Shown: positions 1 to 11,902 of the stretch, piece after piece | How positions within the stretch are numbered: position 1 is the first letter of the stretch | Layout: every line of letters begins with the position of its first letter | The notes under the pieces: model-generated | Told to the model about the DNA's origin: nothing | Databases searched by the model: none | The model's input: the letters and a program-made list of their open reading frames with translations, nothing else | Position numbers and translations under genes: made by a program | Source of the DNA: Adineta steineri | Lineage: Eukaryota; Rotifera; Eurotatoria; Adinetida; Adinetidae | Reading direction: 5' to 3' | NCBI GenBank assembly: GCA_905250115.1 | Contig: CAJNOI010000020.1 | Location: forward strand, 241,097 to 305,096 | Length of the DNA stretch: 64,000 nucleotides

Positions 1-417
1 TCCAATCGAAGGAGTGTGAACCTATTTTTTCGCTTATTTTTGCTGTAAAAAATAAAAAAAAACTTCGGAAGAGGAGGTGATCACCCCCCTAAATCCGCCG
101 CTGATGCCTGTGTTAATAAGTACAACATAATCACTTATGACGTGAATAAATTCTCATGCCGTATGCTTTTGCATCGTCATTGATGATGTAAGCATCTGCC
201 ATTATACTCAGTTTAGGATACAGTCATCACTGTACTCTCCATCTGTTCTTCCGGTTTTTTTTCAACTCATCTTTCTAATCTTTATTTTTATTCGATCTAT
301 TTCTAGAGTATTTAAATGATTGTAATAAAATGTTCACGTATGAATAAATATTTGTTGAAAGAAAACTAAGACAAGATAAAATAAAATAGATGTATGTAAA
401 AGAATAAAAATAAAAAT
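1..417. other. gene-free left edge
   Basis: No open frame with recognisable content is seen. Around positions 60-110 there is a short GC-richer patch in otherwise AT-rich DNA that could be the end of a repeat cut by the window edge, but I cannot identify it. The right part is probably the 3' flank of the minus-strand gene that ends at 418. Confidence 0.4.
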
Positions 418-777
418 CTAATGATTGTCAGTCATCGATGATTGTTGAGTATTCGATGGCGTGTTGCCAAAGAGAAAGCCCATTTTTACACCTTCACCAC
501 AATCACAATCACAACCTGAATATATTCATAAACATTTATTTATACTAGAAAAAAAACAGCACTTACGTATATCATATTGTGATCGATTCATTTGTGCCAT
601 AAATGCAGTAAGAAAAGCAGCTTGTGGTATATCATGATGTCCATGTATATCTTCTATACGTCTTTTACTTGCATCACATTTACAAGAACAATCTGTAAAT
701 CTAAAATTGAAGCTTTCATTAGCTTCAACATTCGAATCTGTGCTACTACTGCTTGTCGAACTCGAACTGGAACCCAT
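418..777 (-). CDS. small Ser-rich/Cys-patterned protein, unknown function
   Basis: This is a two-exon minus-strand gene (exons 567-777 and 418-515) separated by a 51-base GT..AG intron. The spliced model encodes 102 residues. I chose the methionine followed by a Ser/Thr run (MGSSSSST...). A methionine 15 codons upstream (822) is also in frame but is followed by sequence that looks like 5' UTR. The protein has a Ser-rich N-terminus, a CSCKC cluster, a conserved-looking middle (DIPQAAFLTAFMAQMNRSQ) and a second cluster, CDCDCGEG. There is no signal peptide or membrane segment. The alternating Cys-X-Cys patterns could bind metal, but that is inference. I do not recognise the family. Confidence 0.6.
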
Positions 778-822
778 CTTGAATAAGTTATCAATAAATG
801 AAGAATAACATTGAATATTCAA

Positions 823-1272
823 ACAAAAAATTTAATTATTTCTTTTACATATTTTTATGCGCGAATTTTATTAAATATCAATAGACAACAAAACTAACAT
901 TATTCTTACATGACTCATGCATGTGTTGAAAAAATTAATGTTTCACCTACACTAATAAATAAAACTGATCACGGAATAATATAATCATGCGTTTCCTCTT
1001 GGTTTTTTTTCTGACGGATTCAATATTTTCTTTAGTCAAACATTGATAATAAAACAAGGAAAATATCATGTGAAGGGAGAGAGAGAGAAAAAAGTGCGAC
1101 GTGCGTATATAAATTTTAAATATTATAATCTTTAGCTTCACACAAAAAAAAGAGAGAGAGAGAGAGAGAATCAACATCTCTAACTAACAGGAATAGCAAA
1201 TATTAATAAAAATATTTGACAGTATTTTATGAAGAAAAAGCGTCAGTATTAGTCGTAACGTTTAGTTCAGCT
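823..1272. other. intergenic, divergent promoter region
   Basis: This stretch separates the small minus-strand gene from the PLC gene. It is AT-rich with purine tracts (GA repeats near 1076-1092 and 1149-1170). No gene is seen. Initiation signals for both flanking genes should lie here. Confidence 0.45.
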
Positions 1273-4200
1273 ATGAATGATTCAGTGAATACAATCGTGA
1301 ATAAACTTCAAGAAGGTACATCACTTATAAAATTTAATCCGGATGGTTCGAGAAATGAAGGTTTCTTCTATATATGTCCAAAACTCAATACACTTTGTTA
1401 TAATCCATCAACAAAACGATTTCAAAATTCTACAATTGAATGTAATATGAACTTTATTATTAATTTATTTATTTCATAATGTTCTCTTTTTAGATCCTCT
1501 AAAAGATTGTGAAGTTCGACCTGGTTTAAGATCAGATACATGGTTAAAAATTCTTCGTTCAGGAAAAATTCGAGAACAACAGGTATTATTATCTTATGAT
1601 AATTAATTTAAAATGAAAGACTAGAAATTCTAGGATGATTTGGCATTTTCAATTTTACATAATCGTGGACGAAAAAGTTTAGATTTACTTGCTAATGATA
1701 CTGAAACACGTCATATTTGGATTAAAGGTTTAGAAAAATTAATTGAAGATAGTATTGGTAAACCTTATACAACAATTACTGATAGGTAATTTAATATAAC
1801 TGAATATGATTTATTAATTATAAAGAAAATTTTTAGATGGCTTGAAGGTCTTTTTAATGAAGCAGATCGTGATCGAAATGGTCTTTTATGTAAACGTGAA
1901 GTTCAAATATTATTATCAGAAAAATTAAATGTTCGTTTAACACCCGAAGAATTTGAACAATATTTTGAAGTAAAATAAGAATTGATAGAATCAAATAAAT
2001 AATATATATATTATATATTGTAGCAAAGTACTTTAAGTACTGCTAAACGTCGTGGTCAACTACGTGTTGAAGAATTTATAACATTCTATCAAATGTTAAC
2101 TTATCGACCAGAATTAATGCATATTATTCATACGTATGTTTATCTAATAGAACAGTTAATGATTGATTTTAATTTTGTTTGAATTTTAGTTATAGTGAAT
2201 CATGTGAATTATGTACATGTAATAGAAATCCAACAATTGCTAATATTTGTCCGCGATGGCAAGTTATTGAATCATCTCTTGTTTCGATGGTTCCTGTAAT
2301 ATCTTGTTTACCATTTGCACAACCTTTTGGACCAGCATCAACAATAAGTTCTGTTACTGGTAATTATATGACCATCGAAGAAGTAAAAGAATTTATGCTC
2401 AATGAACAAAAAGTATCTATTATAAATTTTCTTACTAGATCTTCTTTCTTTTTCTTTCTTTCTTTCTTAGCAATCATTAACATTAACTCAAGTAGCAGAA
2501 TTAATCAAAAAGTTTGATCCATCAACAGAAGGAAAAGAATGTATTGAACTGGGTGTTGATGGTAAGAGTTTTATTCTTCTTCTTCTTCTTTTTTTTAATC
2601 ATAAACATTTTTTTAAATAAATAAAAGGTCTTCGAGAAATGTTATTAAGTGAAGAAAATCAACTTATGAAACCAGAACATCGAAATACAATCTATCAAGA
2701 TATGACTAAACCAATAACTCATTATTGGATCAATACTTCACATAATACGTACATTTATTATATTAATTATTTTCTAAATTTCATTATAATTAATTTAGAT
2801 ATCTTTGTGCAAATCAAGTCGTTGGTGATTGTACTGGCGAATCATATGTTCAAGCATTGAAACGAGGTTGTCGATCTGTTGAATGTACGTATAGGAAAAA
2901 CAACTAGCAAGGAAACGTTCCCAAGTACCGAAGCGCTTCTCAACTGAAACTGTACGCATCTTGTAGCCCTGCAAAATATCGAGTTTTTAGTTAATTTAAT
3001 CTATAGGATTTCATTTTTTCAGCAGACCTATATTTTTGATTTTTGATTCTTAACTTTGCCTGCATAAAAGAGTTCAGAACTTTTGAATAAAATCTCTCTT
3101 AGATACAAAGCTTTTGAAAAATGGGATATATATACTATCTATCGAAAAGCCCTCTGGCATTTGAAAATATTCCTTTGTAAGCAATGATATACATATAAAT
3201 TGATTAATTTTAGTGGATCTTCATGATGGAGCAGATGGGCATCCAGTTGTTCGACATGCTTTTACATTTATTAAAGATGCTGATTTGAGAGAAATTCTGA
3301 ATCAAATTAAACAATTTGCATTTTGTGAATCACCGTATGTTATCCTTTTGTTTTTGTATAAATTGATTATTTATTTATATAGATATCCATTATTTCTAAA
3401 TCTTGAAAATCATTGTTCAATTATGCAACAAAAAATTGTAGCAATATTTTTGATTGATATATTTGGACGTAAGAAAGAACTAAATTTATTTGATATTTTT
3501 TGTAATTAAATATTCTAGCATCAATATATACAGCAGAAGAAGCAAATAGTTGTACCGTATGGCCATCACCTGAACAATTAAAAGGACGTATTATTATTCG
3601 TGTAAGTATTTAGTATATTAGAGTATGAACCATAACATAGACATTTCGGGAGGAAAAAAATCTTGTTTTTATTTTCCATGGACTTTATTTTTAGGGACGA
3701 GTGACGTTGAAGAGTCTAATGTCAGTCAATTTCAGTGATGAAGATGAATCTTTCGATCATGATGTTTCTGTAAATAACTTCTTTAGATTAATCGTTTTAC
3801 AAATACATGTATTTTATATTAGGTTGTTTGTAAAGAGTTAGCTGTTCTTGTTGCTTGTCAAAACACAACATTTAAAGGATTCCAAGTTGCTAAAAAACGT
3901 ATGTCTTGTATATCATATTCAATCGATATATATATATACTTTTAATTTAAGATAAACATACTCAATCATCATCATTAGCGGAAAGTAAAGCATTAACATA
4001 TATTGAACATAATGCACTTAATCTTATTTTACATAATCAAAATTTCATTACACGTGTTTATCCAGCAGCTTATCGACAAGATTCAAGTAATGTGGAAACT
4101 CTTTCACTTTGGAATACTGGTGTACAAATGGGTTTGTATATTTGATTTTTCTTCTAAATTTATGTTTGAAAAAATATTTTGATATTGACTTTTATAGTTG

Positions 4201-5257
4201 CATTAAATTTTCAAACAGGTGATGTATCAATGTCATTAAATCATGGTCGATTTTCGGATAATAAACAATGTGGATATATATTAAAGCCAGCAATTTTACG
4301 AGAGAGTAATATTTCAAATAAAATAATTTAGATGAACAAGACTTTGTTTGTTTAGAAAATACAACATTTAGTCCAAATAGTTGTTTCTCTGCTTATTTAC
4401 TTGCACAACGAAGACCTATTAAACTAGAACTTTGTGTAAATATAATTTTCTTAAGTTGAAATCTTATAAAATTGTTTAATATAGATCATTAGTGCACAAC
4501 ATATACCTAAACGAAATCAACGAGATAGTGCACCTGTATCACCATTTGTTAAAGTGAAAATATTTGGTGTTCGTTGTGGTAAATTAAAAAAAAAAAATAT
4601 ATCACTCCTTTATTTTATTTTATTTTTTTCAAGATCAAAATGAACAAAAAACTTTAACTATATCAAATAATGGTCTCAATCCAATATGGAATCATTTAAT
4701 GCAATTTTCAATTTGTATTCCTGAATTATGTCTTCTTCGATTTACAGTTAAAGATAATGATAAAAGTAATACAGATCTTGGTCAATATTCGATTCCATTT
4801 CTTTCAATGCAATCTGGTAAATATTAATATATATATATTCTCTTTCTCGTAGAGAAGAATCCAGCAATAATAAATTGCTTGGTTGCTTGTGTGTCCACAG
4901 GGTCAAAAAAAAACATCAAAGACCAATTTTCCAGAAAAGACATTTCTTGAGGTATTTCAATGCCGGGACTTCGAATCTGAGGTCTATTGGGTGGCCATGA
5001 TGAGGGGGGAAAGGTCAAAAAAACATCGAAGGCCGATTTTTCATGGTTTTCAGTAAATGTGAAGAGGATGCATTTTTAGGAGAAAGAGTTAAGCGAGTCC
5101 TCGGACGAGCGTTACTTGTGAAATAGCAATTATGTATAAAATATTTATTTATTTTTAAGGATATCGACATATTCGATTACTTGATATTTACAATAATCCA
5201 ACAACAGCAACATTATTTGTAAATGTAAAAATAATCAATACGGACAATGCAACATAA
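1273..5257 (+). CDS. PLCD: phosphoinositide phospholipase C, delta type
   Basis: This enzyme hydrolyses PI(4,5)P2 to diacylglycerol and IP3 in a calcium-dependent way at membranes. Twenty exons splice to 785 residues, the usual PLC-delta length. In order: an N-terminal PH domain (about 5-120), EF hands (an acidic loop in the exon at 1837-1969), the catalytic X domain, a Y domain (from about 3695, including SPEQLKG just before it) and a C-terminal C2 domain (about 4485-5257). Catalytic residues are intact: His361-Asn362 in NTSHNTY, Glu391 and Asp393 in VELD, His406 in VVRH, and the Glu of LENHCS. It is therefore predicted active, unlike PRIP/PLC-L proteins. The ATG at 1273 starts just before the PH domain. 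The 343-base intron before the last exon holds a repeat (see 4840-5115). The gene converges on TIF1, 281 bp away. Confidence 0.95.
4840..5115 (+). repeat. MITE-like dispersed repeat, copy 1 (PLC intron)
   Basis: This segment, inside the last PLC intron, matches 30862-31040 in reverse orientation. Shared blocks include CTCTTTCTCGTAGAGAAGA at one end, GGGTCAAAAAAACATCG in the middle and GCGAGTCCTCGGACGAGCGTTA at the other end. The core GAGAAAGAG near the right end is the reverse complement of the left-end CTCTTTCTC, so the element has subterminal inverted repeats. This copy is about 100 bases longer internally than the second. No coding capacity is seen. It is best read as a small non-autonomous DNA element. 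Confidence 0.75.
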
Positions 5258-5538
5258 TCTATAGGACTTGGATAATGACTAATAAAACTGCCGAACTATA
5301 TATATAGCTTTAATGAATATTGTATTGCTTAAAAGTATTGACGATAAGTGAAATAAATGGTTTAAATTATACAGTCTCATTTTAGATGAATAAAGTATGT
5401 ATATCCATGCTATATAGAGTGCATATCTCTTATTTCTATCTAGTTCATTTATTATATTCACAAGAAAAAAAATTTGTTTTATAAAACACACAATATATAA
5501 CTATTGCACATTTTAGAATGCTCATTTATTGTTTTTTT
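5258..5538. other. convergent 3' flanks of PLC and TIF1 genes
   Basis: This 281-base gap lies between two stop codons facing each other. It contains AATAAA-type hexamers on both strands and nothing else recognisable. It probably holds both 3' UTRs. Confidence 0.5.
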
Positions 5539-8500
5539 TTATGATACATGATCTATCATTTGTATCGATGTTTTCTTTCGTTTATTTGTTCGATCGGGTA
5601 TTGGAATTTGACTATTTAAATAATATTTTTCTAACCATTCTTCAAATGCTTTACTCAATGTACGACCTGATTTTCCAATTTCTGATTCAGGCTATAATAA
5701 AAAAAACCAAAATAGAAAAATAAAAATGCGTATTTTCAGAATACATACTCTGTTAAACGTTGAACAATTTTGAAACATTAGACGAACATCAGCTAAAAAT
5801 TCACTCATATTTCCGTAAGATTTGATTTTTTCTTTAATTGTACGTAAATCCATTGGACGAGTAATAATTTTATGATAACCAATACACTAAAAAGAAACAT
5901 TTTCTTAATAAAAATAAATGATTAATTTAAATTATTTACATCAGCTGGTACTGGTTGATGGAAAGGTGCACTAGATGGATGTGTATACATTTGTAAGATT
6001 AATTTTTCACATATTTGTTTTTCGACTGATGGCAGTTTGTCAGTAGTATCATCATGTTTACGTTTTAATGGTCCTGTTGAATTATTTATTTCGCAACATA
6101 AACCACATTTCCATTTATCATTCATTGAAACCTCATTTAATGATGGAACATGACAATCAACATGATAGACACGCGGACATTCATCACAACAAACAAGTTC
6201 ACCACCACAACGACATACAGCACAAAAATCATCACTTGTATCAAGTAATATAGCAGGCTGTATGTCATGTTCGGATTTGTCAGTAGTAGTTAATTGTGAA
6301 GTATATTTATTGAGTTTCCTAAACAAAAATTCAAATTTTTATGAATCACAACGAAGAGTATAAGAGATACGAATGCATTTTAGGAGTTACAACACAGGCA
6401 CTTAAAATCTCGATATCGTTATTCAAATGATTTTTAGCACGACAGCTCTATGGAATATGTTCACAGCATAGCATCAACATATCAAGGTCGAATCAATAGT
6501 GTGATGATTGAAACATTCAGAATGCATGTGAAAACTTTTTAGCAATCTAAATCAAGTCTAATGCGTTTTTTTTTAGTTTTCTTATCCTTATTTCTGACAC
6601 ATTTTATCTTTCAAGACCTGAATGTTTTACAGTTTTATGACTACATATTAAATACTCGTTCGTGAATAGAACTCACTGATAATCACAACAAAAATCAACG
6701 CATAGCTTTACCTTCGTTTCAAATGACTTTCCTTCTCATTGATTTCGAATCCGCATATCTCGAGTTCAGATCTGGATAGTATTCACTTTAACGTATTGTA
6801 CTGGTCATTCTAGATATTATTGAAGTTACTAGTAATTCTCTTTAGTCTTCTTCAGTACTACTAAAGCAATAATAATTTTATATATTATTCCTGGAAGATA
6901 ACAAGGTTAAAAACATGTTTTCATATTAATTTATTTACCTTTGATCAATACCATTTGTTTGTTCTAAATAAAAATGAATCAAATTACAATATCAATTTTC
7001 TCTCATTGAAAAACTTACCTTCCATAAATATTGATCTATTATTATTTATTTTCTTTTTTCCATTTTGTACTAACATACCAAGACTAGTAATTGTCGAACG
7101 AATATTTTTCGGATCATAAGGACTAAATGTTAATTGAAACGGATTAACTGGTTTGGACCAAATAGCATTTTGATGAAGTAAATGATCTAATCGTTTACTC
7201 ATAACACGATTCGAAGTTAATAATGCTGTTTTTGAACCTAAATTATTTAAAGAGAAAAAAATAATGATTAGACTAATTATTTGTAATAAAATCTACCAGT
7301 TGTTAATGCTTCACTAACAAAATCAAGTGAATGATCAATATTCTGTAAATATTGTTCAAAACGAGTATTTCTAAAAAAGAAATTTATGATTCAATTTAAA
7401 TTAAAACTCAATTTACTTTTCGGTAAATTGTGTTCGTGCTTGATCACATATTGTAGATGTATCATTAATTAATTGTTTACATGCTTTACTTATTTCAGCA
7501 ATCATATTTATACCAAATAATTTAATATCATCAATAACTTGATGTTCAGTTTGATCAATATCAGATTTTTGTTGATTTCGTGTTGTTTGTATTTTATTTA
7601 ACATTAAACGAATATCTCGAACTTTAGTAACTAATGATTGAAGATTAGTTTTCTGATTAAGTAATGCTTCATCAATAAATAAATATCGATGATTTTTATG
7701 TAATGTTATTTGACATTCATCACTAAATTAAATTAAATTCTTAAAGAAAAAATAATAATATTTACTAACCATGTCAATATTTGACAATCTTGACAAAAAT
7801 TTCGAGCTAATTCTTCTTTATGAATCTAAATAATAGAATTTGTTTTTGTTTTTCGAATACATATAAATCAAATTTTTCTTCTTAACTAACCTGACATAAT
7901 AATTTTTCAGTATTAGATGGTATTCCTCGAATTTGTCTTGCTTCTTCAGCACTTTTCTGTGTGACAATATGATCTTTTGTTATACGAACACGTGAATGTG
8001 CATTTTTACATTGAGTACAAAGCCAATCAGCACAATTATTGCAATACCTGAAATATGAAAATATTTCTCTAAGTTCATTTTAATCTTATGATATCTCTCT
8101 TTAGGTCATTCGTGCGATATCATCGTACAGCACTAAATATATATTCGTGTTCTCACTTCCTGGCACGACTGTTTCTTACCTTCTACTTTGTCCTAGATAG
8201 TCAAGGTGAAGTATAGACACCATGTAATTTGGGCACGTTCAAATTTAATTGTTTCGGAAGCTAACTGAAAGATTCATTTGATCGTTCGACTATCTGAAAT
8301 AGCCTAGTAAGCGTTTCTGCATAGCATTTTGTCATTCCAACAACAGCAAGAAGATGAACTGCACGGAGAGAGATCATATAAGCTGACAAAGAAAAAATGT
8401 GATACTTATAACATGAATTTTACGCGATAGGTTATTTTCAAGATTATCATATAAAGAAATACTACTTCATAATAGGAGTTCTATTAATGTCATCAATAAC

Positions 8501-8997
8501 GAATTTAAATTTTGTGATTGTAAAAAAAGTCATAATATTTATCTTATTAATCATAAACTAAATAAAACATGTTATTTCCTTACCAATCTGCCATATTTCC
8601 TTCTTCGCAGTTACTACAATGTGGAGACAATCCATTTGTATCTGTTTCTTCTGTTGCAAATAAATTGTCGCATATAGTATCAGATCGACTTTTATGACTA
8701 CATGCCGAACATGTATAAATTGTTCCTAAATAAAAACAATTTTTTTGCTATATGAATAGAATACAAATTCAATTAATAATTACCCAATGAATCTTTTACT
8801 TTATCTAAACATTGCATACAAACAGAATGAAGACAAGCTAAAATTTTTGATGGACATAATCGAAGATCTTGTTGACATGAAATACATATTGTTGGTGATT
8901 CTTCATTTGTTATTGTTATTCGACTATTATTTGGTGTTGGATCATCAATTAAAAATGAATTAAACGGTGAATTTCTTTTATCTTCAATACTAGCCAT
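5539..8997 (-). CDS. TIF1-family transcriptional cofactor (TRIM24/33, Bonus-like)
   Basis: Eleven exons splice to 620 residues with the full TIF1 order. A RING finger begins at Cys38/Cys41 with Cys55-x-His57 and Cys60/Cys63. Two B-boxes follow (exons at 7891-8047 and 7770-7825), then a coiled-coil region (7417-7722), a PHD finger (about 428-475, CAVCRCGGELVCCDEC) and a bromodomain (about 490-600) with the acetyl-lysine-binding Asn in NCSTFN. In animals these nuclear proteins read histone tails and recruit chromatin silencers, SETDB1 among them. One exon (6939-6963) is only 25 nt, yet it keeps frame. It is shorter than vertebrate TIF1 proteins (about 1,000 residues) because the middle linker is reduced. 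It is divergent from SETDB1. Identity is very secure; the exact paralogue is not. Confidence 0.93.
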
Positions 8998-9218
8998 TGT
9001 GTTTGTTTATTTTTTTTTTCGTCGTCTCCTATTCAAGTAACAACAAAACGATTATTTTGTTCAATCATTCACGTTGATTGGTTAATTTCAATTAACCAAT
9101 TAAATTGCAGTATTCAACCCCTTTGTGTATATCTATTTCTTTGTTTTATTAATAAACGATAATCGATAAAGTTCTATTCTTAATCTAAAATATTCTTTAA
9201 TTTCTAAAATAAAATCAA
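8998..9218. promoter_or_regulatory. shared bidirectional promoter of TIF1-like and SETDB1 genes
   Basis: Only 221 bases separate the two start codons. At 9077-9100 lies a perfect 9-bp inverted repeat, ATTGGTTAA ... TTAACCAAT, with a 6-base spacer. It places one CCAAT box on each strand, facing opposite directions. CCAAT boxes bind NF-Y in animals and are common in bidirectional promoters. No TATA element is clearly placed. That both genes are driven from here is inferred from spacing. Confidence 0.7.
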
Positions 9219-11902
9219 ATGCCTGTGGCTATTGATGTTGGCCAACGTGTACTCGTCTATAATCCTTCACATGGATGGACATTAGCCTATTTTGTCACTG
9301 CACAACAAACAAATGATAATAAACTTCAAATCTTAGTAAATATATTTTTAAAAAAAAAGAGATTTTTATCATTTTTTTTTATAAAATTTTTTATTTTATT
9401 TTCAATAGACATGTCGTTTATCAAATTGTCATCATAAAGCAACATCTCAAGATCATTATCGTTATCCACCTGAACGTGTTGCTTTAAATGATACTATTGG
9501 TAATAATTTAAATGTTGGTACACGTGTACTTTGTATGCCAAGTGGTGATGCTGATACATCACGATATATTGATAAACCATTACGTGGTATTATAGCTGAA
9601 CAACCATCATTAAGCAATAGTCAACGTTATTTAATATTTGCTGATAATGATGCACCATTTTATTTACGTTCAATTGCAATACATTTATTACTTGAATCAT
9701 TATCAAATTATTTATCAAAAGTTGATTTAGGTACAAAACATTATATAGAAAATTATGTATTAACATATCCTAAACGACGTCTTGTTAATGTTACAGCTAA
9801 AGATCATATAAATATTGAATTAAATGGACAATGGATTGATGCAATTATATCGAAAGTTGAAGGAAGTCTTATACGTGTATTTATTCCAATATTAAATAAA
9901 CATGAATGGCATTATCGTGGTTCATTAAGACTTCAACCATTATTTAATTCATTATCATCATATGAACCACCATGTAAACGTTTAGCTATTGATAAAGATA
10001 CAACAATTGATAATAAATGTCATTTTCTTTTAATACCATTAAATCAAGGTTGGAAACGTCAAATACGAAATGATTTAGGTACAATTGTTTATATATCACC
10101 ATGTGGTCAAATGTTTACGGATGCTGAACGTTTACAAAGTTATTTGTTTCAAATAAATTCAATATTAAATATTAAACAATTTTCATTTGATATGAATTGT
10201 CGTGTAACACAAAAATTTATTTCACCAAAAACAGCATTTATACAAATAGATGATTATTCATATCAATTAGAAAAAGTTCCATTAATATTAGTTAATGAAT
10301 ATGATTCATCATTACCAAAAAAATTTGAATATATTACAGATCGAATACCATTAACATCCGATATTATTATTGATAAAACTAATATAGAAGGTTGTTCATG
10401 TATTGATGGATGTTTAGATACAACAAAATGTGCTTGTTGGATAAAAACTTATGATGGTATTATTCAATCACATTATTACGAAGATTTAATTGGTGAATTA
10501 AAAGAATTATTTGATGATGATGATGATAATATAGATAATATGAGATTATATCTTTATGAAGCTTTATCGAAACGAAATTTTGGTTATAAAAATGGACGAT
10601 TATTAGAAAAAATTCATTCAGGTAATTCATTAAAACTCATTCGAGAAGTATCGATCAACTTGTAGATAGTTAAAATCTATGAATCCTTTTCTAATAAACC
10701 TAAAACGTGAATTAGATAGAAAGCATATTGAATATTTGCACACAACAGTATGTTGTAACTAGACAAGACCCAAACCCAAACTCACCAAACTCAAACAGCT
10801 TGGGTTTGGGTCATGTCTAATTGTAACCGGATACACAAAAGATGTACATGGGGGTGTGGGAACAGGGTAAAATCTCTTCGCCAATTCAGCATTTCGCTAG
10901 TCGTACTTTTCGCCAATTGGTGATAAGGCATAAATCCTGTGAAAACAAAACGAATCCTTTCAGCCTCATTTACATTCGCACACATCTTTCGAGATCCCTA
11001 TTATAATTTTTCGTTTCGAATATTGTTTAGTCAATAGAATATTCTTTTTTTTAAGGTATTTATGAATGTAATGGAAAATGTAAATGCGATTCACAATGTA
11101 CAAATCGATGTGTACAGTTTGGTTTAAATACACTTCTTCAAATTTATAATACATCAGAAAAAGGTTGGGGTGTACGAACATTATATGATTTACCAGCAGG
11201 TACTTTTCTGAGTTTTTATGCTGGTGAAATATTAAATGATGAAGATGCAAATCGACGTGGTGTACAAAAAAATATGGGTGATATTTATTTTACAGCATTA
11301 GATTTTGTTGCTTCATTAAATCCTTCAACATCACCAAGAAAACCTAAACCAATTATGAATTTGAATGTGAATAATGGTAATCATATTGAAAATAACAATG
11401 CTTCATTAAATATACAACACAATGGAAGTATGTTTTAAAATTGAAATTAATAAAATAAATAAATAATTCTTTATTATAAATTTAGATGGTCATGCATCTG
11501 TTGAAGAAGATGAAGAATATCTTCCAATAGAAAAAACAAAAGCATTTCTTGAATATCAACAAGCAAATTATGATCCAGGTATATTTGTTATGGATGCACA
11601 TTTAAAAGGAAATGTTTCACGATTTTATAATCATTCATGTTCACCAAATGTTTTTGTTCAAAATGTATTTATTGAATCATGGGACGTGCGATTCCCATGG
11701 GTAGCTTTTTTTACTGCATCGCATATTAAAGCTGGTACAGAACTTGTTTGGGATTATTCATATGAAGTAAGATCATATAAAAATAGATTTTCTTATTTTA
11801 ATTTATATTATTTGTTTTTTTTCTCATTAGGTAGATACAGTCGAAAATCGTGTATTACATTGTCGTTGTGGATCGGATGATTGTCGTCATCGACTACTCT
11901 AA
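9219..11902 (+). CDS. SETDB1: histone H3K9 methyltransferase SETDB1/Eggless
   Basis: Five exons splice to 684 residues, about half the length of human SETDB1. The N-terminal half holds Tudor-like segments (about 1-240). A methyl-CpG-binding-like domain follows (around YISPCGQMFTDAERLQSYLF). Next come the Cys-rich pre-SET (GCSCIDGC, CACW, then YECNGKCKCDSQC), the SET domain and a post-SET (HCRCGSDDC). The SET domain is bifurcated, the SETDB hallmark: YAGEIL lies before a low-complexity insert rich in Asn, and the catalytic NHSCSPN motif lies after it. It trimethylates H3K9 for heterochromatin and transposon silencing. The exon break falls inside pre-SET, with a 434-base intron carrying a hairpin. 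The start is the first ATG after the promoter gap. Confidence 0.95.
10760..10819. repeat. 19-bp inverted repeat in SETDB1 intron
   Basis: Positions 10760-10778 and 10801-10819 are inverted copies of TGGGTTTGGGTCWTGTCTA with one mismatch, separated by 22 bases. A transcript would fold into a stable hairpin. It lies in the longest intron of the SETDB1 gene. Function is unknown. Confidence 0.6.

Noticed and set aside
1216-1272. PLC translation starting at TTG 1216
   Set aside because: It is not an ATG, and the ATG at 1273 sits just before the PH domain.
2885-3213. Repeat inserted in the PLC X-domain intron
   Set aside because: The intron is long and slightly GC-richer, but no inverted ends or second copy was found in the window.
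3214-3334. PLC catalytic site thought to be damaged (H356 region)
   Set aside because: Initial alignment was off by two residues. Correct register gives His406 in VVRHAF at the catalytic position, with Glu391 and Asp393 also present.
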